The notes under the pieces were generated by a model. It was given only the letters and a program-made list of their open reading frames with translations, did not search any database and was not told the origin of the DNA. Below are positions 42,085 through 50,633 of a stretch of 64,000 bases of DNA, piece after piece. The stretch's first letter is position 1. Every line of letters begins with the position of its first letter. The stretch covers positions 62,001 to 126,000 of the forward strand of contig JANXBZ010000002.1 in assembly GCA_025060475.1 (NCBI GenBank), read 5' to 3'. The position numbers were made by a program, and so were the translations under genes. The stretch comes from Dictyoglomus sp. GTDB lineage: Bacteria > Dictyoglomota > Dictyoglomia > Dictyoglomales > Dictyoglomaceae.

Positions 42085-42374
42085 TTTTTAGAGTTTTTTT
42101 CAATAATGAGAATAGGAATTTCGCCGGGTCTCACCATAAATAGTTTTTCTCTAGCTAGTTTTTCTATAATATACGGATCATTAAGGTTATTAACTATTTC
42201 CTTGAGGTCTTCTACTTCCTTAATTAATTTTTCATATCTTTTTTTATTTCTTTCCAGCTCTTTTTTATAATAAAAGTAGTCCTTAATTCCAAAATAAAAT
42301 GATGGAAAGAGATATAAAATTATAAGAATTAGAAATATTCTATTGTATTTTTTCTTACGTTGTGCGGATAACAC
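42081..42374 (-). CDS. FtsB/DivIC-like septum protein
   Basis: A 97-residue membrane protein with a short cytosolic head rich in Lys, one transmembrane helix (about 14-30), a coiled coil (about 35-65, YYKKELERNKKRYEKLIKEV) and a C-terminal NDPYIIEKLAREKLFMVRPGE, which is the DivIC/FtsB signature. These proteins bridge FtsL and FtsQ in the division complex. It begins at GTG 42374, overlapping the pyruvate kinase gene end by 20 bases. The start codon is not well supported by a ribosome binding site. Confidence 0.85.
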   Translation of the reverse strand: MLSAQRKKKYNRIFLILIILYLFPSFYFGIKDYFYYKKELERNKKRYEKLIKEVEDLKEIVNNLNDPYIIEKLAREKLFMVRPGEIPILIIEKNSKN

Positions 42375-44097
42375 CTCTATATATCACCCCTCTTTCAGGA
42401 TCTATAGTAATTATCTCTCCATGAGATAATTTATCTCTTATCTTTCCTGTGCCAACTATAATTCCTAAACCTTTACTTCTCCAAGGAATAAGATCTGGGG
42501 GAAGTTTTCTACTCTCTATAACTAAACCTCTTATTTTATCTAATATAGCAATAAGTTCTGGAAAGAAATCTGAAATAATAAGAATGTCCCCCTCTTGAGC
42601 TTTACTAAACACTTCTTTCTCGTTCTCTGGAATACATGCTCTTGCAGTTTTAGTTTCACCACCTAGTCCATGCCCCTTTCCAATGATCTCAGATATTACA
42701 TGAACTTTTATTAAGTTTGTCATTCCTGAGATTCCCATGGGAATTCCTGCAGTAATTACTACTGTATCGCCACTTTTTATATAATTTTTTTGTAAAAGAA
42801 TTCTTGTAGATTTCTCAAACATTTCATCGGTAGTATAAAAGACTTCAGTAAGGAGAGGAATTACACCCCAAGATAAGTTTAATCTTCTTTGAACTTCAGG
42901 AAAATGAGTTATAGCGAAAATAGGAGAAAAAGGCCTGTATTTTGATATCTGTTGTGCAGTAAAGCCACTATGGGTTGCAGTGATTATAGCTTTTGCTTTT
43001 ATTTGACGAGATATTTCACATGCAGAATAAGTGATTGACTGAGTTATGTTTTCATCAGAGGGAGGAATTAAAAAGCTTTCATAGGGAAATTCCTCTTCTA
43101 CTTTTCTTGCTATTTTATCCATCATTTTCAAACTTAAAACAGGATATTTTCCAACAGCAGTTTCATTTGAGAGCATAACTGCATCTGTTCCATCTAATAT
43201 GGCGTTGGCAACGTCACTAACTTCTGCTCTTGTAGGAGTGGGATTATTTACCATGGAACTTAGCATTTGGGTTGCAGTTATTACTGGTTTTCCTGAAATT
43301 CTTGCTTCTTTTATAATTCTTTTTTGTAATAAAGGAACATTTTCATTAGAAATCTCAACCGCAAGGTCACCCCTTGCCACCATAATACCGTCAGAAACCT
43401 CTAAAATTTCTCTAAAATTTTGTATAGCTTCTCTTTTTTCAATTTTGGCAATTACTGGAATTCTTGCATTATATAATTCTAAGAACTCTTTTAATTCCAA
43501 AATATCTCCAGCTTTTTTTACAAAGGATAAAGCAATGAAATCTACACCTTTTTCTATTCCAAAGAGGACATCCCTTTTATCCTTTTCTGTAAGCGCAGAT
43601 ACCCTTAATTCAGAATCAGGGAAATTTACTCCCTTCTTTTCCCATAATTCTCCACCATGAATTACTCTACATATAACTTTGTCTTTTTTTATTTTCTCTA
43701 TTCTAAGCTCTATTAAGCCATCATCTAATAAGATTCTTTCTCCTTCTTTTAAATCTTCCGAAAGATAAGGATAATTAATATAAGCTATTTTTTCATTTCC
43801 TATACATTCTTCAGAAGTTAAACAGAATTCCTGTCCATCTTCAAGAAAAATCTTTTCTTTTTCAAATTTTCCAATTCTTATTTTAGGACCTTGAAGATCT
43901 TGAAGAATGGCAACACTTTTATCTAATTCTTCAGATATTTTTCTTATAAGCTCAATTCTTTTGCCATGAACTTCATAATCTCCATGAGAAAAATTTAATC
44001 TTGCTACATCCATCCCACAAGAGATGAGTTCTCTTAATGTTTTTTCATCTTCACTTGCAGGTCCGATGGTACACACTATTTTTGTTCTTCTGAACAA
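42355..44097 (-). CDS. pyk: Pyruvate kinase
   Basis: A 580-residue enzyme making pyruvate and ATP from phosphoenolpyruvate. MFRRTKIVCTIGPASEDEKT, NFSHGDYEVH, KIENREA-like IAKIEKREAIQN, MVARGDLAVE and TATQMLSSMVNNPTPTRAEVSDVA are clear. About 105 extra C-terminal residues match the PEP-utilising mobile domain found in Bacillus-type kinases (GETKTARACI, VGTGKIRDKLSHGEIITI, VIYRGVIRTT), but the SHAA histidine motif is not seen, so that part is likely structural. It is preceded by a 72-residue gene and overlaps the DivIC-like gene. Confidence 0.95.
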   Translation of the reverse strand: MFRRTKIVCTIGPASEDEKTLRELISCGMDVARLNFSHGDYEVHGKRIELIRKISEELDKSVAILQDLQGPKIRIGKFEKEKIFLEDGQEFCLTSEECIGNEKIAYINYPYLSEDLKEGERILLDDGLIELRIEKIKKDKVICRVIHGGELWEKKGVNFPDSELRVSALTEKDKRDVLFGIEKGVDFIALSFVKKAGDILELKEFLELYNARIPVIAKIEKREAIQNFREILEVSDGIMVARGDLAVEISNENVPLLQKRIIKEARISGKPVITATQMLSSMVNNPTPTRAEVSDVANAILDGTDAVMLSNETAVGKYPVLSLKMMDKIARKVEEEFPYESFLIPPSDENITQSITYSACEISRQIKAKAIITATHSGFTAQQISKYRPFSPIFAITHFPEVQRRLNLSWGVIPLLTEVFYTTDEMFEKSTRILLQKNYIKSGDTVVITAGIPMGISGMTNLIKVHVISEIIGKGHGLGGETKTARACIPENEKEVFSKAQEGDILIISDFFPELIAILDKIRGLVIESRKLPPDLIPWRSKGLGIIVGTGKIRDKLSHGEIITIDPERGVIYRGVIRTT

Positions 44098-44103
44098 CCT
44101 TTT

Positions 44104-44322
44104 TCACCCCTTTATCTCTTTTGTGTAAATTTTTGCTCCCTCATATAAAGCGCCTTCTAATCCAATCTCAAATCCATTCTCATCTAACACTATACATTCT
44201 CCATTTTCACAAGATTTATAAAGAAAATAATCAAAAGAAATCAAGGCATGCTTTACCTGCATGCCTTGATAGATTTTTACCGGTTTGTTATTTACGTAAA
44301 CAGTAATAATTTCAACCATCAT
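44104..44322 (-). CDS. Conserved 72-residue protein of unknown function
   Basis: A small protein MMVEIITVYVNNKPVKIYQG followed by MQVKHALISFDYFLYKSCEN and a C-terminal GALYEGAKIYTKEIKG, with two cysteines in CENGEC. The pattern of beta strands looks like a ubiquitin-like or ferredoxin-like domain, but I cannot name it. The start overlaps the 5'-nucleotidase stop by four bases, and pyk begins six bases beyond the stop. A perfect hairpin lies inside its coding region (44240-44270). Confidence 0.75.
   Translation of the reverse strand: MMVEIITVYVNNKPVKIYQGMQVKHALISFDYFLYKSCENGECIVLDENGFEIGLEGALYEGAKIYTKEIKG
44240..44270 (-). other. Perfect 12-bp intragenic hairpin
   Basis: ATCAAGGCATGC (44240-44251), 7-base loop, GCATGCCTTGAT (44259-44270). 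On the minus strand the stem is followed by TTTCTTTTG, so it looks like a terminator inside the coding sequence of the 72-residue protein, upstream of pyk. It encodes YQGMQVKHALI and so the coding constraint is not enough to explain the perfect symmetry. Confidence 0.65.
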
Positions 44323-45836
44323 TTTATTATAACACTTCTTCCTTCAACCTTTGGAGAAATGGGAGAATATTTCTTTAAATATTCTACAAAGACATCCCTT
44401 AGCATATCTCCGTAAACTAAATTTTTTCCCTCTTTGAAAGTTACGAAATTATCTCCACCTGCAGCTAAAAAGTCATTGGTTACTACTTTATATACCTTAT
44501 CAAGTTCTAAGGGTTTATCTCCAACAAGTACTTCTACAACTCTTTGTCCTATAGGTTTTCTCATATCATATTTTACCTTTAATCCTGATTGTTGCAATAT
44601 TCCCTTTTCTAAAGTAGCACTCTGCTCTAAAAGTTTTAAGATCTGTGCTCCAGTAAGATCCATGACTACCAATACATTATCAAAGGGAAGAAGAGTGTAG
44701 ACCAATTCCATAGTAATAGGTCCTTTATTTATATCTGTTCTTATTCCTCCACTATTTTGAAAAGCAATATCTGCCTTTGCTGCTTCTCTCATAGCATCAC
44801 ATATTACATTTCCTACATTGGATTCTTCGTTATAGTTTCTTACTAGATTTACTAAGGTTTCTCCTACCACCTTTGCAAATTCGTCCTTTAATTGATTATT
44901 ATATTTTTCCACAATTTGAGCTACTTTTTCGTCAAATTTGTTTTCAGGTCCAGCAAAAACAGTTTTTAAGGCATTTTCTTTTGTATAACCTAAAATCATA
45001 TATGTATCAGGCTGAATTTTTAATTCTAAAACTCCTAGATATATTCCATTATATCCTGCCTGAGTTATGATTACTCCTCTAACTACTACTGGATTAGTAA
45101 CTACAGTATGACTATGTCCTCCAACTATAACATCAATACCTGATACTTTTTCTGCTAATTTTTTATCCGCTTCAAATCCTAAATGGGAAAGAACTATTAC
45201 TAAATTTGCTCCCTTTTTCCTTACTTCATCAATTATTTTTGGAAGAACTTCTGCTGGATCTTTAAAAATTAAATTTTGTACATAATCAGGTTTTGTAATA
45301 TATGCAGTTTCTGGAGTTATTAATCCAATAACTGCAATCTTTAATCCTTTCCTTTCAAGAATTACATAAGGCTTCAAATAAGATGGGTAATTTCCATTTT
45401 TATCGAGAATATTTGCAGAAAGATAGGGAAATTTAGAAAGAGAAACTAATTTCTGTAAAGTTTCCTGTCCCCAATCAAACTCATGATTCCCAACTGCCAT
45501 GGCATCAAAATTAAGAATATTCATTATTTCAACTACAGGTTCTCCTCTAAATATGTTAGATTGGGGTGTTCCTTGAAACATGTCTCCTGCAGAAAGAAGA
45601 ATAGTTCCCTCAGGATTTTTAGATCTTTCTTCCTTTATCAACTGAGCAAGATAAGCCACACCGCTTACTGGAACTTTTTCACTTATACTTCTCACAGTAT
45701 ATGGAAGAAGTCTTCCGTGAAAATCATTAATATGAAGAATTGTTAAATTTATGCTGGGAACAGACTGAGCAAAAATAAAAGAGAAAAGAATAAAAATAGC
45801 TAAGGAGATAATTAAGGATTTTATAAATTTTTTCAT
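44319..45836 (-). CDS. Secreted 5'-nucleotidase/2',3'-cyclic phosphodiesterase
   Basis: A 505-residue UshA-type enzyme. A signal peptide covers about residues 1-23 (cleavage near AQS). The metallophosphatase domain has HINDFHGRLLPY, AGDMFQGTPQS, AVGNHEFDWG and VVLSHLGF, GGHSHT. The C-terminal nucleotidase domain has AFQNSGGIRTDINKG, YTLLPFDN and FLAAGGDNF. It would dephosphorylate nucleotides outside the membrane. GGGAGG precedes the ATG. It is followed by the 72-residue gene, pyk and the DivIC-like gene, all on one strand. Confidence 0.93.
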   Translation of the reverse strand: MKKFIKSLIISLAIFILFSFIFAQSVPSINLTILHINDFHGRLLPYTVRSISEKVPVSGVAYLAQLIKEERSKNPEGTILLSAGDMFQGTPQSNIFRGEPVVEIMNILNFDAMAVGNHEFDWGQETLQKLVSLSKFPYLSANILDKNGNYPSYLKPYVILERKGLKIAVIGLITPETAYITKPDYVQNLIFKDPAEVLPKIIDEVRKKGANLVIVLSHLGFEADKKLAEKVSGIDVIVGGHSHTVVTNPVVVRGVIITQAGYNGIYLGVLELKIQPDTYMILGYTKENALKTVFAGPENKFDEKVAQIVEKYNNQLKDEFAKVVGETLVNLVRNYNEESNVGNVICDAMREAAKADIAFQNSGGIRTDINKGPITMELVYTLLPFDNVLVVMDLTGAQILKLLEQSATLEKGILQQSGLKVKYDMRKPIGQRVVEVLVGDKPLELDKVYKVVTNDFLAAGGDNFVTFKEGKNLVYGDMLRDVFVEYLKKYSPISPKVEGRSVIIK

Positions 45837-45891
45837 AAAATATACCTCCCAGAAAGATTTTATGATTTAATTTTACACTAAATATATATTC

Positions 45892-47100
45892 TTAAAAATT
45901 AAAAATTTTTAAAAAAAAGTTAAAAATTATTAAAATAATTCCTGCTTTTATTACTTCTGGATAAAGCTTATTCCACTCTGCTTGATAATACTCCCTTGTC
46001 AAGACTAAGCATAAATGAGCAGGAGACATCATAACTCCAATATAACCACTTATAAAAGAAAAAGTAACCCACTTTATGCTTTCTCCATAGGGTATAAGAG
46101 AAAGAATAATAGGAAAGGTTATTCCGATAGAAGCCTGAGTTACTCCAGTAAGAAGTCCCACTAGAAAGGGTAGGGTGAAGAAAATTATAATTAAGGGAAT
46201 ATTTAAGGAAGAAAAGAAGTAAGAAATATCACTAACGGCATTTACTCTTTCCAAAAGTCCCTTAAAAACCATTACCGCAATAATCAACAGTAGATTTTCT
46301 ATTTTTAGAGATTCTATTAGAGTATTTTTAATTTCTAAAGGAGTATATCTAAAGATCAATAATAAAAGAATTAATATTAATAAAAGAACAAAAAGAATAT
46401 CAAAATGAAGAACTAAAACAGAAAAAAGAATAATAATAAAAGGCCAGAAAGATGTGAAAAAATTAAATAACTCATTTTTCCAATTACTTTCAGTAACCTC
46501 TTCTTTATTTAAAGATAACTTATAAAATCCTATAAAAAGTCCTATAATAAAAACAGCAAGACCATAAGGTAGTGCTTCTTTTATTAATATAGGTAATGAT
46601 ATCCCTGAGAGGGTAGAGGCTAAAATTATTCCTGGATATACAGGAAGAAAAGGTTCCCAAACATGTCTAAACCAGAAATTTAAAAATCCCTTCTTCTCAG
46701 GAGAGATATCATTTCCAGAAGATGCTTCTTCTAAGAGAGGCGCAGAGAAAAGGGCTCCTCCAACAGAAGGAAGAAGTCCCATAATCATAGGCATGGAAAT
46801 TAAGGTAAGTCTTGGATCTTTGATGAGATTTTTTAGGGATTGGACCATATTTTTTAACATTTCTTTATTTCTTAATATATTTTCTAATATGGCAATAAGG
46901 TAAAGAACAATAACGATCTTAAGAGTATTCCAAGAAATAGTCGAGGAAAGCGCAGATTTAAATATTTCTATTAATGGAAGACCAAAACTCACACCTAGTA
47001 TAAAACTTCCACCAAAAAGAGCCCAAACTAAGGGAAGTTTATTTATAATAGCGCTAACAATAAGAGCAAAAATAATAGTTACTTTTAGAAATGCTATCAT
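45892..47100 (-). CDS. DUF401-family integral membrane protein
   Basis: A 402-residue protein with about ten hydrophobic helices, matching DUF401 by length and conserved stretches such as MGLLPSVGGALFSAPLLEE, FWFRHVWEPFLPVYPG and LTGVTQASIGITFPI. The transported solute is not known. GAGGTG precedes the second of two ATGs (47098-47100). The other ATG is cut short by a stop. A -35/-10 pair (TTGATT, 18 bases, TAAAAT at 47154-47183 on the minus strand) lies upstream. The 55 bases to the 5'-nucleotidase show no terminator. Confidence 0.85.
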   Translation of the reverse strand: MIAFLKVTIIFALIVSAIINKLPLVWALFGGSFILGVSFGLPLIEIFKSALSSTISWNTLKIVIVLYLIAILENILRNKEMLKNMVQSLKNLIKDPRLTLISMPMIMGLLPSVGGALFSAPLLEEASSGNDISPEKKGFLNFWFRHVWEPFLPVYPGIILASTLSGISLPILIKEALPYGLAVFIIGLFIGFYKLSLNKEEVTESNWKNELFNFFTSFWPFIIILFSVLVLHFDILFVLLLILILLLLIFRYTPLEIKNTLIESLKIENLLLIIAVMVFKGLLERVNAVSDISYFFSSLNIPLIIIFFTLPFLVGLLTGVTQASIGITFPIILSLIPYGESIKWVTFSFISGYIGVMMSPAHLCLVLTREYYQAEWNKLYPEVIKAGIILIIFNFFLKIFNF

Positions 47101-47153
47101 ATCATATCACCTCTATTCTTAGTTTAAATCTATAAAAAGTTTATATGGATAGT

Positions 47154-47183
47154 ATTTTAGCAGTAATTAATCAAAAGAATCAA
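47154..47183 (-). promoter_or_regulatory. Probable promoter of the DUF401 gene
   Basis: On the minus strand TTGATT (47178-47183), an 18-base spacer and TAAAAT (47154-47159). It overlaps the end of the gap to the RNase J-like gene, which lies upstream on the same strand. Confidence 0.5.
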
Positions 47184-47197
47184 GAAAAAAGTAAAAA

Positions 47198-48742
47198 TCA
47201 AAAATCTACTATTTCTCCCTTATTAGGGAACAATACTTTGCAAAATCCTTTAAACTTTTCAAAAAAGTTTTTATTTTTAGTATGAATAGGAATAAGGATC
47301 TCTGGTTTTGAAGATTCAATTATTTCTATAATTCCTTCCTCATGAATATGTCCACTGGCGTGAAGAGGAGATTCTTCTCTTTTTTCTACCAAATTTCCTC
47401 TAATCTCTAAATTGAAATATTTCAACCAATTTTCTATTTTTTGTTGATCAATTCTCATCTCTTCGTTGTAGGCTTCACTGGAAGAAAAGATATATACTCC
47501 TGAATTGGGAAGAATATCAAGAAGAAGATGAAAATCGTAATAAGAAATACAGAGAATATAGTCCCTAGGATTTTTCTTAAGTTCTTCCGAATTTATGCCT
47601 TTTCCTTGAACTCTCATATATCTTTCTATAAGATTTTCCTCCCAAGTTTCGTACCTTCCTTTAGGCTCTAAATAAAAAGTAATATACTCATCCTCTAAAG
47701 GATCTGGAAAACCTAAAAGAGATAAAGATTCTAAAAGGTATATATCTTTTAAGGTCAATAATAGCTTTCTTCCTGTTTCTTTTCCTATCTCTAAAAAGGT
47801 TATTAATCTATCTATATTTCTAGAACCAAAGTCCGCGATAACATAGCTTTTTGCTGATTTTACAATTCTATATGCAGTTTCTTTCACATCATCTTCTGAA
47901 TGAAGATTTTTTAAATCGGGATGGGTTCCTTCACATAATAGCACCTTTATGGGAATTTTTTTTAGCTCCTCTAAAAATTTTCTTGTAAGTTCTGCATTTC
48001 TCCCATGAATTCTTAAGTCACCAGTGTAAACAATCCAGCCTGAGGATGTTTTAACTCCAAAACTTAATGCTCCAGGAATGGAATGGTCTACAGGAAAAGC
48101 TTTTATTTCAAAGGGACCTAATCTTAATACTTCTTTTACTATTTCTAATTCTCTTTCTAATATTTCAAAAGAAGTTTTTCTTTCTATTTTTTTCCAAAAA
48201 TTGATAATATCAGAATTCAATTTCTCTCCAAATACTGTATATGGTCTTTTTATGAAAACTCCCTTTTCTGTCTGAAGAATCCCATCCTTATATTCTCTTT
48301 TCTTAATAAGACAGAAATCTGAAAGATTTTTACTTGTATCTTCTAAACTTTTTATAATTAATGAAGAGGTAAGAGAAGTTATAATAGGAATATCATGAGC
48401 AATGTAAGATATATATCCCACATGATCTAGATGGGCATGAGAAATTAAAACACCAATAGGATCGACTTTTCTATAATGATTATGATTTTTAAATTTATCA
48501 AAAAGACCAGGCAAAACTAAGTCATCTCTATATAAGCCCTCAAGGGGAGGAATAAGATTTAAATTTAATAGATCATATATTCCTAAGATATTTCTTGGTC
48601 TTAAAAACTCATCAAAATATTTTCCTTCTTCATTAAAATTAATTCCAAAATCAAAAAGAATTGAAAAATTATTTTCTTCCAGCAAGATTTTATTTCCACC
48701 TATACAATCTACTCCATCATAGAAAATAAGTCTTGCTCCCAC
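47198..48742 (-). CDS. RNase J-like metallo-beta-lactamase fold protein
   Basis: A 514-residue protein with a metallo-beta-lactamase domain (SHAHLDHVGY, and AFPVDHSIPGALSFG, YTGDLRIHG), a beta-CASP-like insert (about 260-400) and the closing HASGHIHEEGIIEII, ILIPIHT motifs. This layout matches RNase J and related RNA-processing nucleases. The HxHxDH set is present as HAHLDH. Length is close to RNase J (about 550). GTG 48742 is the start, with GGGAG upstream. Whether it cuts RNA or another substrate cannot be settled. The unit is convergent to none and faces the sugar operon. Confidence 0.82.
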   Translation of the reverse strand: MGARLIFYDGVDCIGGNKILLEENNFSILFDFGINFNEEGKYFDEFLRPRNILGIYDLLNLNLIPPLEGLYRDDLVLPGLFDKFKNHNHYRKVDPIGVLISHAHLDHVGYISYIAHDIPIITSLTSSLIIKSLEDTSKNLSDFCLIKKREYKDGILQTEKGVFIKRPYTVFGEKLNSDIINFWKKIERKTSFEILERELEIVKEVLRLGPFEIKAFPVDHSIPGALSFGVKTSSGWIVYTGDLRIHGRNAELTRKFLEELKKIPIKVLLCEGTHPDLKNLHSEDDVKETAYRIVKSAKSYVIADFGSRNIDRLITFLEIGKETGRKLLLTLKDIYLLESLSLLGFPDPLEDEYITFYLEPKGRYETWEENLIERYMRVQGKGINSEELKKNPRDYILCISYYDFHLLLDILPNSGVYIFSSSEAYNEEMRIDQQKIENWLKYFNLEIRGNLVEKREESPLHASGHIHEEGIIEIIESSKPEILIPIHTKNKNFFEKFKGFCKVLFPNKGEIVDF

Positions 48743-48845
48743 CTTTAAACTCCCAAAAGGAAAAACTTAAATATATTTTAACATTTCAAATACTAAAACT
48801 AGCTTTTCCAATAAAATAACCAAAAGCTATAACCTCAAGTTTAGG

Positions 48846-48867
48846 TCAAATATTTATCAAATATTTA
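48846..48867 (+). repeat. Perfect tandem 11-bp repeat
   Basis: TCAAATATTTA occurs twice in a row, one helical turn apart, 27 bases before the -35 of the glycan operon. Spacing and place suit a regulator that binds in tandem. It may also be chance in AT-rich sequence. Confidence 0.5.
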
Positions 48868-48893
48868 CACGTCCATAGTTAAAACAATAAAAA

Positions 48894-48922
48894 TTGAAAG
48901 CATTAAATATATATGCTACACT
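48894..48922 (+). promoter_or_regulatory. Promoter of the rfb/glycan operon
   Basis: TTGAAA (48894-48899), 17-base spacer, TACACT (48917-48922) with TGC before it as an extended -10. Start near 48929, so the leader is about 86 bases. Confidence 0.55.
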
Positions 48923-49014
48923 TATCTGTAAAATAGACTTAATTTATAGCATAGGTTGAATAATGTTTATTCAAAAAAGATTTTTCAATAAAAGAAGAGA
49001 GAAATTCTAAAACT

Positions 49015-49746
49015 ATGAAAGGAATCATATTAGCAGGGGGGACAGGCTCAAGATTAAGACCATTAACGAATGTGACAAACAAACATCTTCTTCCTGTAGG
49101 AAGATATCCTATGATTTTTTATCCCATATATAAACTTAAGAAAGCAGGAATTTATGAAATATTGATAGTAACAGGAAGAGAGCATATGGGTGATGTGATA
49201 GAACTTTTAGGAAGTGGAAGAGATTTTGGAGTGGAGTTTACGTATAAAGTACAAGATGAAGCAGGAGGGATAGCACAAGCTCTTGGGCTTGCAAGGCATT
49301 TTGTAGGAAATGATAGATGTGTAGTAATATTAGGAGATAACATATTTGAAGATGATATAACTCCATATGTAGAGAGATATAAGAAGCAAGAAAGAGGGGC
49401 AAAAATATTGTTAAAAGAGGTACCAGATCCTCATAGATTTGGAGTTCCTGAAATAAAAGATGGAAAAATAATAAAAATAGAAGAAAAACCCAAAGAACCA
49501 AAAAGTAGATATGCAGTAACAGGGATATACATGTATGACTCAGAAGTTTTTGAAATAATAAAGACTCTAAAGCCATCTGCAAGAGGAGAGCTTGAAATAA
49601 CTGATGTAAATAATGCTTATTTAGAAAGGGGAACATTAACCTATGATATCTTAAAGGGATGGTGGACAGATGCAGGAACTCCTGAATCTTTATTTAGAGC
49701 AAATCATCTTACTCAAGATATAATTTTAAATTTTAATGAAACATGA
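49015..49746 (+). CDS. rfbA: Glucose-1-phosphate thymidylyltransferase
   Basis: A 243-residue sugar nucleotidyltransferase making dTDP-glucose. MKGIILAGGTGSRLRPLT is the nucleotide loop, followed by NKHLLPVGRYPM, QDEAGGIAQALGLA, VVILGDNIFED, PDPHRFGVPE, EEKPKEPKS, GIYMYDSEVF and WWTDAGTPESL. It is slightly shorter than E. coli RfbA (about 290), as in some other bacteria. It heads a ten-gene operon with rfbD overlapping its stop (ATGA). The four rfb genes give the full dTDP-L-rhamnose pathway. Confidence 0.93.
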   Translation: MKGIILAGGTGSRLRPLTNVTNKHLLPVGRYPMIFYPIYKLKKAGIYEILIVTGREHMGDVIELLGSGRDFGVEFTYKVQDEAGGIAQALGLARHFVGNDRCVVILGDNIFEDDITPYVERYKKQERGAKILLKEVPDPHRFGVPEIKDGKIIKIEEKPKEPKSRYAVTGIYMYDSEVFEIIKTLKPSARGELEITDVNNAYLERGTLTYDILKGWWTDAGTPESLFRANHLTQDIILNFNET

Positions 49747-50633
49747 AAATTGTAATCTTAGGAGCATCAGGACAATTGGGAAAAGAATTTGAGAATTATT
49801 TAAGAGGAAAAGAAGAAATTTATGCTCTAACTCATGCCCAATTAGACATTTTAGACTTCAAGAAACTATCTGAAAGCTTAAATAAGATAAAGCCCGACTG
49901 TGTAATAAACTGTAGTGCATATACAAAAGTAGACATGGCTGAAGATGAAATAGAAGAATGTTTTAAAGTAAATGCAATAGGAGCGAAGAATGTATCCTAT
50001 GCATCCTACAAAATAAATGCCAAGGTAATATACTTTAGTACAGATTATATATTTGATGGAAACAAAGATAGTCCATATACAGAGTTTGATGAGCCAAATC
50101 CTTTATCTTTTTATGGGAAATCAAAGCTTTTAGGGGAAGAATACACAAAGATATATAATCCAAATCATTTAATATTAAGAATTTCATGGCTTTATGGGAT
50201 AAACGGAAGAAATTTTGTGAAGACTATAATTCAAAAAGGTATAAAAGAAAGGGAGCTTAAAATTGTAGATGATCAGGTAGGAAGTCCTACATATACCTTA
50301 GATGTAGTGAGACAGACATTGAAACTTATAGAAGAAGATAAAGTAGGGATTTATCACTCATCAAACCAAGGAGAGATAAGTTGGTATAAATTTGCGAAGA
50401 AGATATTTGAGATATTAAATATAGATAACATAAATATTCTTCCTATAAAGACAGAGGACTATCCAGCTAAAGCGAAAAGGCCTAGATATTCAGCTCTTGA
50501 AAACTACCTATTAAAGCTTGAGAATTTAAATATAATGAGAGATTGGGAGAGAGCATTAACTGATTTTCTAAATACCTATGGTTCATTTCTCATAAATTCC
50601 TATCATGAAAAAGGAGAAATCAAAAGTGTATAA
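49743..50633 (+). CDS. rfbD: dTDP-4-dehydrorhamnose reductase
   Basis: A 296-residue short-chain dehydrogenase-like protein. It has GASGQLGKEFENYL (nucleotide loop), CVINCSAYTKVDMAED, YFSTDYIFDGNK, SFYGKSKLLGEEY (YxxxK catalytic pair), RISWLYGINGRNFV and VDDQVGSPTYTLD, all RfbD features. It catalyses the last step to dTDP-rhamnose. Its start overlaps rfbA by four bases and its end overlaps rfbB. Confidence 0.94.
   Translation: MKIVILGASGQLGKEFENYLRGKEEIYALTHAQLDILDFKKLSESLNKIKPDCVINCSAYTKVDMAEDEIEECFKVNAIGAKNVSYASYKINAKVIYFSTDYIFDGNKDSPYTEFDEPNPLSFYGKSKLLGEEYTKIYNPNHLILRISWLYGINGRNFVKTIIQKGIKERELKIVDDQVGSPTYTLDVVRQTLKLIEEDKVGIYHSSNQGEISWYKFAKKIFEILNIDNINILPIKTEDYPAKAKRPRYSALENYLLKLENLNIMRDWERALTDFLNTYGSFLINSYHEKGEIKSV

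Larger units (their letters stand above)
48743..49014. other. 272-base control region of the rhamnose/glycan operon
   Basis: It holds a tandem 11-bp repeat, a promoter, an 8-bp hairpin (TTGAATAA 48956-48963, TTATTCAA 48967-48974) in the leader, and an inverted repeat TAGCTTTT/AAAAGCTA (48800-48807, 48822-48829). A poor ribosome binding site (AGAGAG) precedes ATG 49015. Confidence 0.5.

Noticed and set aside
49238-49636. 132-codon open frame on the minus strand within rfbA, rich in Leu and Phe
   Set aside because: It lies opposite a clear rfbA gene and its composition is what the reverse strand of an AT-rich gene gives. No ribosome binding site or family match.
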